Source: Pseudomonas sp. PICF141 (GTDB lineage: Bacteria > Pseudomonadota > Gammaproteobacteria > Pseudomonadales > Pseudomonadaceae). Taken from it: 64,000 nt of DNA. A program made the position numbers and the translations under genes. Below the pieces are notes generated by a model, which saw only the letters and a program-made list of their open reading frames with translations, was not told the DNA's origin and searched no databases. The stretch is taken from positions 62,001 to 126,000 of the forward strand of contig NZ_MUNM01000050.1 in assembly GCF_002286815.1 (NCBI RefSeq), in the 5' to 3' direction. Position 1 is the first letter of the stretch, and each line of letters starts with the position of its first letter. Positions 17,719-27,927 of the stretch are shown here, one piece after another.

Positions 17719-18120
17719 ATGGGCAAATTTCACACCGGCGGCTGCCACTGCGGACAAATGCGCTATCGATTCAGCGGGCCATTGCATGACATCGCTCACT
17801 GCCATTGCTCGATTTGCCGACGGGTCAGCGGAGGAATCGTGACCACTTGGATCACCGTGCCCGCGTCGGCATTTACCTGGTTGAAAGGTACGCCATCGCG
17901 GTATGAATCCTCGTCCACCTGCGTGCGTTATTTCTGCCCGAACTGTGGGGCACAACTGGCGCTGGTGACGCAGCTGAGTCCCGAGAGCATCGACGTGACC
18001 ATCGCCACCCTCGACCATCCCGAGCAGGCACCGGCCAAGCGGCATATCTGGACCGACAGTCGTTTGCCGTGGCTGCATCTGGACGAACATTTGCCCGGCG
18101 AAGCAGAGGAACAACTCTGA
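17719..18120 (+). CDS. GFA-family (glutathione-dependent formaldehyde-activating) zinc protein
   Basis: A 133-residue protein with the zinc-binding cysteine pattern of the GFA fold: GGCHCGQMRYRF (about 8-19), CHCSICRRVSG (about 34-44) and FCPNCGAQL (about 78-86). Gfa binds glutathione and promotes S-hydroxymethylglutathione formation, but most single-domain homologues have no proven reaction. ATG 17719 follows GGGAGCAAGAGAC. It may be co-oriented with the next gene, 123 bases downstream. Confidence 0.9.
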   Translation: MGKFHTGGCHCGQMRYRFSGPLHDIAHCHCSICRRVSGGIVTTWITVPASAFTWLKGTPSRYESSSTCVRYFCPNCGAQLALVTQLSPESIDVTIATLDHPEQAPAKRHIWTDSRLPWLHLDEHLPGEAEEQL

Positions 18121-18243
18121 TCAGGACAAACGGGCGTGGTAACCCTTGATCGTTTGCACCTGGCCCCCCTCTGAACCTTGTCGAACCGTCGCCGCTTCCC
18201 GCAGGTCACACACCATATAGGCAGGAATGTAGGGAGCACGGCC

Positions 18244-18906
18244 ATGAAAAATGCCGAAACCCCGGTGGTGAAGGTAGTGCTTTATGGAGCCATGAGTAGC
18301 CTGGGCAGTGCGCTGATGGCTGAAATGCTACGGCGCCAGCATGAAGTCATCGCGATTCTCGATGACCTGACCGCGCTCGCACCGCGCCCGGGTTTACGTA
18401 CCAAGACCGGGGATCTGTTTGATGCCAATCGAGTCAAGCAGAGCGTGGCCGGCTGTTCGGCGGTGATTTGCCTGCTCGATGCGCCAGGGTTGCCCATGAA
18501 CAGCAAGCACATCGAAAAGAACTTTGTGCCCGGCCCGGTCGAGGAGGTACTGGCAATCGATGCACTGATCGACGGCATGCAGGCCGCAGGCATTGCCCGC
18601 CTGTTTGTGGTGGGCGACTTCGAGGTGCTGGATGACCCGGAAATAGACGACCCGTTGCAACGCCACGCCGCCGAGGAAATTCGCGAGGCGCTGCAAAGCA
18701 GCGCTTTGCAATGGACCCTGGTGAATGCACCCCGGCGCGTGCCCGGGCTGACCATCGAGCATTTCAGTCACGTCAGCAGTAGCCTGGAACCTGGCATGGC
18801 CGCAGCGCTGGAACAATTGAACAGGGTTGCCACAGGGATTGCCGATGAGCTGCACCTGAACCTGCACGTGGGTGAACATGTGAGTTTTATTGCGACGTCG
18901 GAATAA
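18244..18906 (+). CDS. NAD(P)-binding Rossmann-fold protein (NmrA/SDR-like)
   Basis: A 220-residue protein with a nucleotide-binding fold. The first strand and loop VVLYGAMSSLGSALMAEML (about 11-29) vary on the usual GATGxxG; here the loop is GAMSSLG. Further atypical-SDR features are KTGDLFDANRVKQSVAGCSAVI, a mid-protein VVGDFEVL and LQWTLVNAPRRVPG. This resembles NAD(P)H-binding epimerase-like proteins. ATG 18244 follows GGGAGCACGGCC. No function is claimed. Confidence 0.75.
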   Translation: MKNAETPVVKVVLYGAMSSLGSALMAEMLRRQHEVIAILDDLTALAPRPGLRTKTGDLFDANRVKQSVAGCSAVICLLDAPGLPMNSKHIEKNFVPGPVEEVLAIDALIDGMQAAGIARLFVVGDFEVLDDPEIDDPLQRHAAEEIREALQSSALQWTLVNAPRRVPGLTIEHFSHVSSSLEPGMAAALEQLNRVATGIADELHLNLHVGEHVSFIATSE

Positions 18907-18926
18907 TAGAAATCGCCCGAACCCGT

Positions 18927-19877
18927 CTACACCGCAATCGAAGGTAAAGGGAGACCATTGAGCGATTGCGCACTGCTGGCCTGTTCGGCCATCAACCAAT
19001 CCACAAACAGCTGAATCAACGCCCCACGCCGTTTGCGCTGGGGCAGGACCACGTAATACCCCAGCCGGGAAATCACCGTCTCGGCGATCGGGCGACATAA
19101 CAGACCTTGCGCCAACAAGTTATCCACAAGGTGTCGCCAACCGATCGCAACGCCCTGACCGCCAATCGCCGCCTGAATCAGCAAGGTGTAATTGTCGAAG
19201 CGCAGCTGGCCCGGGGCCGGGGCCGAGGTGATTCCCAACTCACGAAACACGCCGCTCCAGTCGAACCAGTTGCTGCTGTGTTCGCCTCGCAGGTGCAGCA
19301 GCGGGAATTCCAGCAATGCCTGAGCCGGCAAGGGCAGGGGACGGTCCTTCAACAGCAGCGGGCTGCACACCGGAAACACCTCTTCGCTGAACAGCCAATG
19401 GCTTTCGCCTTGCTTGAACCGGCCATCGCCGAACAGCACCGCCACATCAATATCGGTTCGCAGCATGTTGTGACTGCGTTCACTGGTGACCAGGCTGACG
19501 TCCACTTGCGGATTGGCGGTATGGAAGCGGTGCAGACGCGGCATCAGCCAGTACGCCGCGAAGGCAAAATCGGTGGCCACTTGCAGCACTTCGTGCTGTT
19601 GCTGTGCGCTGATTGCGCTTAATCCTGCCTCTATATTCTGTAAACCGAGCTGAACTTGCTCAAAGAGGATGGCGCCGGCCTCGGTCAGTTCGATCCCACG
19701 ATAGATGCGGTCGAATAACCGTGTAGCCAGTTGTTCTTCCAGTCGTTTGATCTGCTGGCTGATGGCCGGTTGCGTGGTGCCGAGCTCCACCGCAGCGGCG
19801 GTAAAACTGTGGTGCCGGGCAGCGGCTTCAAAGGCACGCAACAGGTCCAGAGACAAATCACCGAGGGCGTCATACAT
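18927..19877 (-). CDS. LysR-type regulator of choline-sulfate use
   Basis: A 316-residue LysR regulator. The N-terminal winged helix-turn-helix (about 8-68) is DLLRAFEAAARHHSFTAAAVELGTTQPAISQQIKRLE, seen in pieces, and the effector domain spans about 95-300. It is divergent from betC with a 114-base gap, the standard arrangement for the choline-sulfate utilisation regulator. A palindrome fitting a LysR box overlaps its start codon (19876-19890), suggesting autoregulation. Function is assigned mainly from context. Confidence 0.85.
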   Translation of the reverse strand: MYDALGDLSLDLLRAFEAAARHHSFTAAAVELGTTQPAISQQIKRLEEQLATRLFDRIYRGIELTEAGAILFEQVQLGLQNIEAGLSAISAQQQHEVLQVATDFAFAAYWLMPRLHRFHTANPQVDVSLVTSERSHNMLRTDIDVAVLFGDGRFKQGESHWLFSEEVFPVCSPLLLKDRPLPLPAQALLEFPLLHLRGEHSSNWFDWSGVFRELGITSAPAPGQLRFDNYTLLIQAAIGGQGVAIGWRHLVDNLLAQGLLCRPIAETVISRLGYYVVLPQRKRRGALIQLFVDWLMAEQASSAQSLNGLPLPSIAV

Positions 19878-19890
19878 AAGCTGTGCTTAT
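19876..19890. promoter_or_regulatory. LysR-type T-N11-A operator candidate
   Basis: ATAAGC-TGT-GCTTAT is a perfect 15-base palindrome with T at 19877 and A at 19889, exactly the T-N11-A spacing of LysR recognition sites. It overlaps the regulator's ATG (19875-19877) and lies about 100 bases upstream of betC, well placed for control of both genes. Confidence 0.6.
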
Positions 19891-19991
19891 CCTAGTCATT
19901 GCCTGGCATGGGCTTTACCACAAAGATGATGGAATCCATGCTCGATCACAGCACTCTCGCATAAATATCCACTATGGAATGCCGCGATCAC

Positions 19992-21506
19992 ATGAAGCGC
20001 AAAAATATTCTTTTCATCATGGCCGATCAAATGGCCGCGCCAATGTTGCCGTTCTACGGTCCTTCGCCGATTAAACTGCCGAATCTCAGCCGCCTCGCCG
20101 CCGAAGGCGTGGTGTTCGACGCCGCTTATTGCAACAGTCCGCTTTGCGCGCCGTCGCGTTTTACGCTGGTCAGTGGTCAGTTACCGAGCAAGATCGGCGC
20201 CTACGATAATGCGGCCGATTTCCCCGCCGACGTACCGACCTATGCCCATTACCTGCGTCGCCTGGGTTATCGCACCGCGCTGTCGGGCAAGATGCATTTC
20301 TGTGGCCCGGACCAGTTGCACGGCTATGAAGAACGCCTCACCAGCGACATCTACCCGGCCGATTATGGGTGGGCAGTGAATTGGGATGAGCCGGACGTAC
20401 GTCCGAGCTGGTACCACAATATGTCGTCGGTGCTGCAAGCCGGACCGTGTGTACGCACCAATCAACTGGATTTCGACGAAGAGGTGGTGTTCAAGGCCCA
20501 GCAATACCTGTTCGATCACATTCGCGAGGAAGGCGATCAGCCGTTCTGCCTGACCGTGTCGATGACTCACCCACACGACCCGTACACAATTCCCAAGGCT
20601 TTTTGGGATATGTACGACGACGCTGACATCCCTTTGCCCGAAACACCTGCACAGGATCAACTTGATCCTCATTCCCAGCGTTTGCTCAAGGTCTATGACC
20701 TGTGGGACAAGCCGCTGCCTGTGGACAAGATTCGCGATGCGCGCCGTGCCTATTTCGGTGCATGCAGCTATATCGATAGCAACGTCGGCAAACTTCTGCA
20801 AACACTTGAGGAAACCGGGCTGATCGATGACACCATCATCGTCTTCTCCGGTGACCACGGCGACATGCTCGGCGAGCGTGGCCTCTGGTACAAAATGCAT
20901 TGGTATGAAATGGCGGCCCGGGTTCCATTGCTGATCCATGCGCCCGGGCAATTCGGGGCTGGGCGCGTCAGCACGGCGGTGTCCACTGCCGACCTGCTGC
21001 CGACCTTTGTCGAATTGGCCGGCGGCTCGCTGGAACCCGGTCTGCCGCTGGACGGCCGCTCGCTGGTTTCGCATCTGCAAGGGCAGGGCGGTCATGACGA
21101 AGTGTTCGGTGAGTACATGGCCGAAGGCACCATCAGCCCGTTGATGATGATTCGCCGCGGCGCTTACAAATTCATCTACAGCGAAGACGACCCTTGCCTA
21201 CTCTTCGATGTACATAACGATCCGAACGAACAGGAAGAACTCAGCCAGTCGCCGCAATATCGGCAGCTTTTCGAGGAGTTTCTCGCCGAAGCGCGGGCCA
21301 GATGGGACATCCCGGCGATCCACCGACAGGTGCTCGCCAGTCAACGCCGTCGGCGTTTCGTCGCCGATGCCCTGACCATCGGCAAGCTGAAGAGCTGGGA
21401 TCACCAGCCACTGGTGGACGCCAGCCAGCAGTACATGCGCAACCACATCGACCTCGACGATCTGGAACGCAAAGCACGTTATCCACAACCCTGCCAAAAC
21501 CAATAA
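19992..21506 (+). CDS. betC: Choline-sulfatase BetC
   Basis: A 504-residue type I sulfatase hydrolysing choline-O-sulfate to choline and sulfate. The N-terminal metal site is ILFIMADQM (about 6-14). CAPSR at 52-56 is the C-x-P-S-R motif whose cysteine is converted to formylglycine. SGKMHFCGPDQLHGYEER and VFSGDHGDMLGERGLWYK follow the family. ATG 19992 gives MKRKNILFIM, a normal sulfatase start; an in-frame ATG at 19974 is less likely. There is no signal peptide, consistent with a cytoplasmic BetC. choX follows after 15 bases. Confidence 0.95.
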   Translation: MKRKNILFIMADQMAAPMLPFYGPSPIKLPNLSRLAAEGVVFDAAYCNSPLCAPSRFTLVSGQLPSKIGAYDNAADFPADVPTYAHYLRRLGYRTALSGKMHFCGPDQLHGYEERLTSDIYPADYGWAVNWDEPDVRPSWYHNMSSVLQAGPCVRTNQLDFDEEVVFKAQQYLFDHIREEGDQPFCLTVSMTHPHDPYTIPKAFWDMYDDADIPLPETPAQDQLDPHSQRLLKVYDLWDKPLPVDKIRDARRAYFGACSYIDSNVGKLLQTLEETGLIDDTIIVFSGDHGDMLGERGLWYKMHWYEMAARVPLLIHAPGQFGAGRVSTAVSTADLLPTFVELAGGSLEPGLPLDGRSLVSHLQGQGGHDEVFGEYMAEGTISPLMMIRRGAYKFIYSEDDPCLLFDVHNDPNEQEELSQSPQYRQLFEEFLAEARARWDIPAIHRQVLASQRRRRFVADALTIGKLKSWDHQPLVDASQQYMRNHIDLDDLERKARYPQPCQNQ

Positions 21507-21521
21507 CGTAAGGGGAAGTCC

Positions 21522-22442
21522 ATGCAAAGGTTATCCACAGTACTGACGGTCGGGCTTCTGGCTCTGGGCAGTGCCTCGGCCTATGCCGAGCAAAGCTGCG
21601 AGACGGTGAAAATGGCCGACCCTGGCTGGAGCGACATCGCTGCCACCAATGCCATCACCGGGTTTCTGCTGGACGGCATGGGCTATAAGGCCAAGGTCGA
21701 CACGCTGGCGGTGCCGATCACTTTTGGCGGTCTGAAGGATGGCCAGGTGGACGTGTTCCTGGGTAACTGGATGCCCGCACAGCAGGGCTTCTATGACAAA
21801 TTCGTGGCCAATGGCGACGTTACGCAACTGGCGAAAAACCTCGACGGCACCGAGTTCACGCTGGCGGTTCCGGATTATGTTTGGAACGCGGGTGTGCATA
21901 ACTTCAATGACTTGAACAAGTACGCGGACAAGTTTGACAAGAAGATCTATGGCATCGGCTCCGGTGCTCCGGCGAACATTTCGCTGCAAGAGATCATCAA
22001 GAAGAACGACTTCGATCTGGGTCAGTGGAAACTGATCGAGTCCAGTGAACAGGCAATGCTGGCCGAAGTGTCTCGGGCGGTGAAGAAACAGAAGTTCGTG
22101 ACCTTCCTCGGCTGGACGCCGCACCCGATGAACGTGCAGCTGAAAATGCATTACCTGAAGGGCGGCGAGAAATACTTTGGTGACACCGGCAGCGTTTATA
22201 CGCTGACCCGCAAAGGTTATGCACAGGCCTGTCCGAACGTCGGCAAACTGCTCACCAACCTGAGTTTTACCCAGGAAATGGAGAACAGCATCATGGCCGA
22301 GGTGATGAACAAAAAGGTCAGCAATGCCGAGGCGGCCAAGGCGTGGATCAAGGCTAATCCGGCGGTGCTGGATAAGTGGCTGGACGGCGTGAAGACCGTG
22401 GACGGGAAGGATGCGTTGCCGGCGGTGAAAGCCAAGCTCTAA
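21522..22442 (+). CDS. choX: Choline ABC transporter substrate-binding protein ChoX
   Basis: A 306-residue periplasmic choline-binding protein. Signal peptide about 1-22 (LSTVLTVGLLALGSASAYA). The mature protein shows the OpuAC/ChoX pattern: VKMADPGWSDIAATNAITG, FLGNWMPAQQGFYDKF and TFLGWTPHPMNVQ, whose tryptophans form the quaternary-amine cage in this family. AAGGGGAAG precedes ATG 21522. It forms an operon with betC, so released choline can be bound, but the ABC permease and ATPase genes are not in this window. Confidence 0.94.
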   Translation: MQRLSTVLTVGLLALGSASAYAEQSCETVKMADPGWSDIAATNAITGFLLDGMGYKAKVDTLAVPITFGGLKDGQVDVFLGNWMPAQQGFYDKFVANGDVTQLAKNLDGTEFTLAVPDYVWNAGVHNFNDLNKYADKFDKKIYGIGSGAPANISLQEIIKKNDFDLGQWKLIESSEQAMLAEVSRAVKKQKFVTFLGWTPHPMNVQLKMHYLKGGEKYFGDTGSVYTLTRKGYAQACPNVGKLLTNLSFTQEMENSIMAEVMNKKVSNAEAAKAWIKANPAVLDKWLDGVKTVDGKDALPAVKAKL

Positions 22443-22453
22443 CTCCCTGCGCC

Positions 22454-22484
22454 GATCGTTCCCACGCTCTGCGTGGGAACGATC
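22454..22484. terminator. Strong hairpin after choX
   Basis: GATCGTTCCCACGC (22454-22467) pairs perfectly with GCGTGGGAACGATC (22471-22484). It has no T-run, so it is either a terminator-like end or a member of the CCCACGC-TCT-GCGTGGG repeat family also present at 34562 and 34641. Confidence 0.6.
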
Positions 22485-22539
22485 AGCGATCGGTGTCTCG
22501 TCCTGCTACCCTTGCGCAAAATCCCACCCGAGAGGACCC

Positions 22540-24108
22540 ATGGCCTTCCCCAGCCGCCATTCACTCTTTCCCTTCCTGACCTGGTTGCCCCGGCAAACCC
22601 GCGCCAGCGTCGGCCGTGACCTGATTGTCGGCCTGAGTGGTGCGATTCTCGCGTTGCCACAATCCATTGCCTACGCACTGATTGCCGGTCTCCCACCGGA
22701 ATACGGCTTGTACGCCGCCATCATCCCGGTGCTGATCGCCTGCCTCTGGGGTTCATCGTGGCATTTGATCTGCGGCCCTACGGCGGCCATTTCCATTGTC
22801 CTGTACGCCAGCGTCAGTCCTCTGGCCGTTCCCGGATCGCAGGACTACGTCACGCTGATCCTGCTTCTGACACTCCTTGCGGGGATTTTCCAGTGGCTGC
22901 TGGGTTTGCTGCGTTTCGGCGCCCTGGTGAATTTCGTCTCTCACTCGGTGGTGCTGGGCTTCACCCTGGGTGCAGCGGTGGTGATTGCCATCGGGCAACT
23001 GCCGAACTTGCTGGGGCTGGATGTGCCCAACCAGGCTACAGCGCTGAACAGCCTGATGCTGCTGTTCAGTCATCTCGGTGAGGTAGACAAACCCTCGCTG
23101 GTACTGGGCCTGGCCACGGTCGGCCTGGGCATCGTGCTGAAACTGCTGGTGCCGCGCTGGCCGACGCTGTTGATCGCTCTGGCCTTGAGCGGGTTGCTGG
23201 TATGGCTGTGGCCGTCGATGTTCGGTCATGTGCGGTTGGTCAGCGCCTTTGTCGGACGGCTGCCGCCCTTCAGCCCGCTGCCGCTGGATCTGGACCTGGT
23301 GTTGCGCTTGCTGCCCAGCGCGGTGGCGGTCGGGATGCTCGGGCTGGTGACGAGCCTGTCGATTGCCCGCTCCTTGTCGGCGCGCTCGCAGCAGTTGCTC
23401 GACGCCAATCAAGAAGTCCGCGCCCAGGGTTTTTCGAACATGGTCGGTGCGTTTTTCTCCGGCTCGCTGTCAGCCGGTTCCTTCACCCGCTCGGCCTTGA
23501 GCTATGACGCCGGTGCCTGCTCACCGTTGGCAGGCGTTTTTTCCGCGGTGTGGGTAGCCTTGTTCGCTATCTTCGGTGCGGTATTGATCGCGCACATTCC
23601 AATCCCGGCCATGGCCGGCAGCATTTTGCTGATCGCTTGGGGATTGGTCGACCATCGCGGCATTCGCGCCTTGTTGCGGGTCAGCCGTGCCGAGTTTCTG
23701 GTCATGGCGCTGACCTGTGTCGCGACGTTGTTGCTGGAATTGCAAACGGCGATCTACGCCGGCGTGCTGGCGTCGCTGTTCTTCTACCTCAAACGCACCT
23801 CGCAACCTCGGGTGCAGCATTGGCGTGAAGGCGACGAAGACATTCTGCGAGTCGGCGGTTCAATCTTTTTCGGCGCCAGCCATTACCTGCAAGTGCGCTT
23901 GCAACGGATGCACGGCGCACGGGTCGTGATCGAGGCGCAGCAGATTAACTTCATCGACTATTCGGGCGTGGAAATGCTGCACCAGGAAGCGCGACGGCTG
24001 CTGCGCCAGGATCGCAGCCTGACCCTGCGGCGGGCGCGGCCGCAGGTGGTGGAAGAATTGAGAAAACTCGAAGGCGCGGAGAAATGCCCGATTCGCTTCG
24101 AGGATTGA
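22540..24108 (+). CDS. SulP-family inorganic anion transporter
   Basis: A 522-residue membrane transporter with a C-terminal STAS domain. The membrane part (about 30-405) starts with the SulP motif GLSGAILALPQSIAYALIAGLPPEYGLYA (in pieces) and contains FSGSLSAGSFTRSALSYDAGA. The STAS domain (about 420-520) has VVIEAQQINFIDYSGVEML. It is a sulfate or bicarbonate-type anion carrier; the substrate is not readable. Its position after betC/choX hints at handling sulfate released from choline sulfate, which is inference. Confidence 0.9.
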   Translation: MAFPSRHSLFPFLTWLPRQTRASVGRDLIVGLSGAILALPQSIAYALIAGLPPEYGLYAAIIPVLIACLWGSSWHLICGPTAAISIVLYASVSPLAVPGSQDYVTLILLLTLLAGIFQWLLGLLRFGALVNFVSHSVVLGFTLGAAVVIAIGQLPNLLGLDVPNQATALNSLMLLFSHLGEVDKPSLVLGLATVGLGIVLKLLVPRWPTLLIALALSGLLVWLWPSMFGHVRLVSAFVGRLPPFSPLPLDLDLVLRLLPSAVAVGMLGLVTSLSIARSLSARSQQLLDANQEVRAQGFSNMVGAFFSGSLSAGSFTRSALSYDAGACSPLAGVFSAVWVALFAIFGAVLIAHIPIPAMAGSILLIAWGLVDHRGIRALLRVSRAEFLVMALTCVATLLLELQTAIYAGVLASLFFYLKRTSQPRVQHWREGDEDILRVGGSIFFGASHYLQVRLQRMHGARVVIEAQQINFIDYSGVEMLHQEARRLLRQDRSLTLRRARPQVVEELRKLEGAEKCPIRFED

Positions 24109-24134
24109 AACATTCACCCTGGAATAAACCCACC

Positions 24135-24229
24135 TGTGGCGAGGGGGCTTGCCCCCGTTGGACGGCGAAGCCGTCCCAAAACTGCCACGACCGCTGCGCG
24201 GCCGAACGGGGGCAAGCCCCCTCGCCACA
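24135..24229. repeat. REP doublet, GGGGGCTTGCCCCC type
   Basis: Arms 24135-24159 and 24205-24229 (25 bases) are perfect inverted copies. They occupy the gap between the convergent sulP-type and aroE genes. Confidence 0.88.
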
Positions 24230-24234
24230 AAAGC

Positions 24235-25056
24235 CTAGAGCGCCAATTGCCGACGGAGTTCGGCCAGCACCGGCGCGGTATCCGGTCGCACGCCGCGCCA
24301 CAGATAGAACGCTTCCGCCGCCTGCTCGGCCAACATTCCCAGGCCATCCATCGCCACCGCCGCGCCGTGTTCGCTGGCCCAGCGGCAGAACGATGTCGGG
24401 TCTTTGCCGTACATCATGTCGTAGCAAACCGTCTTGCCCGGCTCGATCAAACTGCTGGCAATCGGCGGTACATCGCCGGACAGACTGGCGGACGTAGCGT
24501 TGATGATCAGGTCCACCGGCTCCTTCAACCAATCGAAACCACTGGCCGACACCGGCCCCAGATCCGCGAACAATTCGGCCAGCAATTCGGCTTTTTCCAC
24601 GGTGCGGTTGGCGATGATCACCGACGCCGGTTGCACCGCCAGCAGCGGCTCCAGCGCCCCTCGCACCGCACCGCCGGCCCCGAGCAGCAGGATGCGTTTG
24701 CCCTTGAGACTGAAACCGGCATTGACCGTCAGGTCCCGCACCAGCCCGGCGCCATCAGTGTTGTCGCCCAGCAAACTGCCATCGGCCAGTTTGCTCAGGG
24801 TATTCACCGCACCCGCCCGCTGCGCTCGCTTGGTCAGGCTGTTTGCCAAACGATAGGCATCTTCCTTGAACGGCACCGTCACATTCGCCCCACGCCCTTC
24901 GCGGAAAAATGTGCGGGCACAGCCGGAAAAATCATCGAGGGGCGCCAGCAAAGTGCTGTAGTCGAGCTTTTGTCCCGTCTGCTCGGCGAACAAACGGTGG
25001 ATCAGCGGCGACTTGCTGTGGCCAATCGGGTTACCGAATACGACGTAACGATCCAT
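24235..25056 (-). CDS. aroE: Shikimate dehydrogenase AroE
   Basis: A 273-residue NADPH enzyme reducing 3-dehydroshikimate to shikimate in aromatic amino acid synthesis. Motifs: [19 protein letters not shown] at the N-terminus with shikimate-binding serines, [12 protein letters not shown] containing the catalytic lysine, [12 protein letters not shown] (about 125-136) for NADP, IIANRT, and [19 protein letters not shown] near the end. The hemF gene lies 77 bases upstream on the same strand, so the two may share a transcript. Confidence 0.97.
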   Translation of the reverse strand: MDRYVVFGNPIGHSKSPLIHRLFAEQTGQKLDYSTLLAPLDDFSGCARTFFREGRGANVTVPFKEDAYRLANSLTKRAQRAGAVNTLSKLADGSLLGDNTDGAGLVRDLTVNAGFSLKGKRILLLGAGGAVRGALEPLLAVQPASVIIANRTVEKAELLAELFADLGPVSASGFDWLKEPVDLIINATSASLSGDVPPIASSLIEPGKTVCYDMMYGKDPTSFCRWASEHGAAVAMDGLGMLAEQAAEAFYLWRGVRPDTAPVLAELRRQLAL

Positions 25057-25068
25057 CTACATTCCTCA

Positions 25069-25094
25069 ACCGTAGCTGCCGAAGGCTGCGATCT
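25069..25094 (+). repeat. Single REP half of the GCTGCGATCTT family
   Basis: GTAGCTGCCGAAGGCTGCGATCTT lies between hemF and aroE as one arm only. The same motif forms both arms of the hairpin at 35035-35123. Confidence 0.5.
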
Positions 25095-25133
25095 TGACGG
25101 CAGCCCCGACGATGCAAAACTCAAACCCTGGAA

Positions 25134-26072
<939 letters not shown>

Positions 26073-26206
26073 CTACGCGGCGCTCATACAGGCCGGCGGC
26101 AAATTGCTGCGTAGGATAACACTGCACCTTGTGCCGTCGCAGTTGACGAAGGTCAAGCTTAAGCGTCCGATAGGGCGCTTGGAAAAATGATCTTAGGAGA
26201 GTGCAG

Positions 26207-27184
26207 ATGGCAAAGCGTATCCAGTTCCGCGCCCATGGCGGCCCCGAAGTCCTCGAGCATGTCGATTACCAGCCCGCCGAGCCCGGCCCGCTGCAGGTGC
26301 GCGTGACCAACAAAGCCATCGGCCTGAACTTCATTGATACCTATTACCGCGGCGGCCTTTATGCGCCACCCGCCTTGCCATCGGGCCTGGGCGCTGAAGG
26401 CGCGGGCGTGGTCGAAGCCGTCGGCAGCGAAGTCACCCGCTTCAGGATCGGCGATCGCGTGGCGTACGGCAGCGGCCCATTGGGTGCTTATAGCGACGTT
26501 CATGTATTGCCGGAAGCCAATCTGGTACATCTGCCAGATGCCATCAGCTTCGAGCAAGCCGCCGGCGTGATGCTCAAAGGCCTGACCGTGCAGTACTTGC
26601 TGCGTCAGACGTATGAACTCAAGGGTGGCGAAACCATCCTGTTCCACGCTGCGGCCGGAGGTGTCGGCTCCCTGGCCTGCCAATGGGCCAAAGCCTTGGG
26701 CGTGAAATTGATTGGCACGGTCAGCTCAACGGAGAAAGCCGCCCTGGCAAAAGCCAACGGAGCCTGGGCGACCATCGATTACAGCCATGAAAACGTCGCA
26801 CAACGCGTGCTGGAATTGACTGACGGTAAAAAGGTGCCGGTGGTGTACGACGGTGTAGGCAAAGATACCTGGCTGACGTCACTCGACAGCGTCGCACCTC
26901 GGGGGCTGGTGGTGAGTTTCGGTAATGCTTCAGGTGCAGTGGATGGCGTGAACCTGGGGATTCTCGCGGGGAAAGGTTCGCTGTACGTGACCCGACCGAC
27001 CCTGGCGACCTATGCCAACAACGCTGAAAACCTGCAAAGCATGGCCGATGAACTGTTCGAGATGATCATCAGCGGCAAGCTTACGGTGGACATCAGCCAG
27101 CGCTATTCATTGGCTGAAGCGGCCAAAGCGCAGACCGAATTGTCGGCGCGGCGCACGACTGGCTCGACCGTTTTGTTGCCTTGA
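26207..27184 (+). CDS. qorA: NADPH:quinone oxidoreductase (zeta-crystallin type)
   Basis: A 325-residue zinc-free medium-chain reductase that reduces quinones with NADPH. Features: GPEVLEHVDYQPAEPGPLQVRV at the start (in part), NKAIGLNFIDTYYRGGLY, and the cofactor loop HAAAGGVGSLACQWAKALG (about 146-164) with IDYSHENVA. ATG 26207 follows CTTAGGAGAGTGCAG; a GTG two codons earlier is possible but overlaps this ribosome site. It is divergent from hemF with a 158-base gap. Confidence 0.92.
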   Translation: MAKRIQFRAHGGPEVLEHVDYQPAEPGPLQVRVTNKAIGLNFIDTYYRGGLYAPPALPSGLGAEGAGVVEAVGSEVTRFRIGDRVAYGSGPLGAYSDVHVLPEANLVHLPDAISFEQAAGVMLKGLTVQYLLRQTYELKGGETILFHAAAGGVGSLACQWAKALGVKLIGTVSSTEKAALAKANGAWATIDYSHENVAQRVLELTDGKKVPVVYDGVGKDTWLTSLDSVAPRGLVVSFGNASGAVDGVNLGILAGKGSLYVTRPTLATYANNAENLQSMADELFEMIISGKLTVDISQRYSLAEAAKAQTELSARRTTGSTVLLP

Positions 27185-27316
27185 TGTGGTAAGGGGGCTT
27201 GCCCCCGTTGGACTGCGCAGCAGTCCCCCCAACTGACGATGCGGTCTGTCATTTAAAACACATCGCTCAATGGCGGGTGCTTCGCACCCGAACGGGGGCA
27301 AGCCCCCTCACCACAT
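27184..27316. repeat. REP doublet, GGTAAGGGGGCTTGCCCCC variant
   Basis: Arms 27184-27209 and 27291-27316 (26 bases) are perfect inverted copies. Both carry GTAAGGGGG where the other doublets have GCGAGGGGG, so the variation is matched on both arms. The element fills the whole qorA-tsaC gap and touches both stop codons. Confidence 0.88.
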
Positions 27317-27873
27317 TAATCCGGGCGCACCACGTGGCCGGTGGCCAAGTCGCGGATCACGCTCGGATTCTTCCGCCCACCCAGATTGCCGCCCAGCACC
27401 CAATCAAGCTGCCCACGGAAATATTGCTCTATGCGAATCCGCGTCCGTGCCGCTGGCCGCCCCTGAGGGTTGGCCGAAGTCGACACCAGCGGCCCGACCA
27501 ACGCACACAAATCCCGTACCAGTGGGTGATCGCTAACCCGCAATGCCACGGTTTCGTGCACACCGGTAATCCACTGGGGCAACATGTTTTGATGCGGCAC
27601 CAGCCAGGTGTTGGGCCCCGGCCAAGTGCTGGCCATGCGGTCCATCCACAATTCTGGGAAGTCTTCGAAGAGGAAGTCGAACTGACGAATATTATCGGCC
27701 ACCAGAATCAGGCCTTTATCCACAGATCGCCCCTTGATCAGCAGCAGACGATCCACCGCCTCTTCGTTCCACGGGTCGCAACCCAGGCCCCAGACAGCTT
27801 CGGTTGGATAGGCAATGACCGCCCCAGCGCGAATTTCTCGTGCGGCTTGTTGCACACGCCAACTGTTAACCAT
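27316..27873 (-). CDS. tsaC: Threonylcarbamoyl-AMP synthase TsaC (YrdC family)
   Basis: A 185-residue enzyme making threonylcarbamoyl-AMP for the t6A modification of ANN-decoding tRNAs. YrdC-fold signatures: [45 protein letters not shown] and [19 protein letters not shown] 27873 ([11 protein letters not shown]) is chosen; a further upstream ATG at 27924 adds 17 residues not typical of the family. dprA lies 54 bases upstream on the same strand, as in other gamma-proteobacteria. Confidence 0.95.
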   Translation of the reverse strand: MVNSWRVQQAAREIRAGAVIAYPTEAVWGLGCDPWNEEAVDRLLLIKGRSVDKGLILVADNIRQFDFLFEDFPELWMDRMASTWPGPNTWLVPHQNMLPQWITGVHETVALRVSDHPLVRDLCALVGPLVSTSANPQGRPAARTRIRIEQYFRGQLDWVLGGNLGGRKNPSVIRDLATGHVVRPD

Positions 27874-27927
27874 GAATGACTCTCCGGAATAAGGCTCTGC
27901 GCAGTTTACCGATCTTCCATGCAAAAC

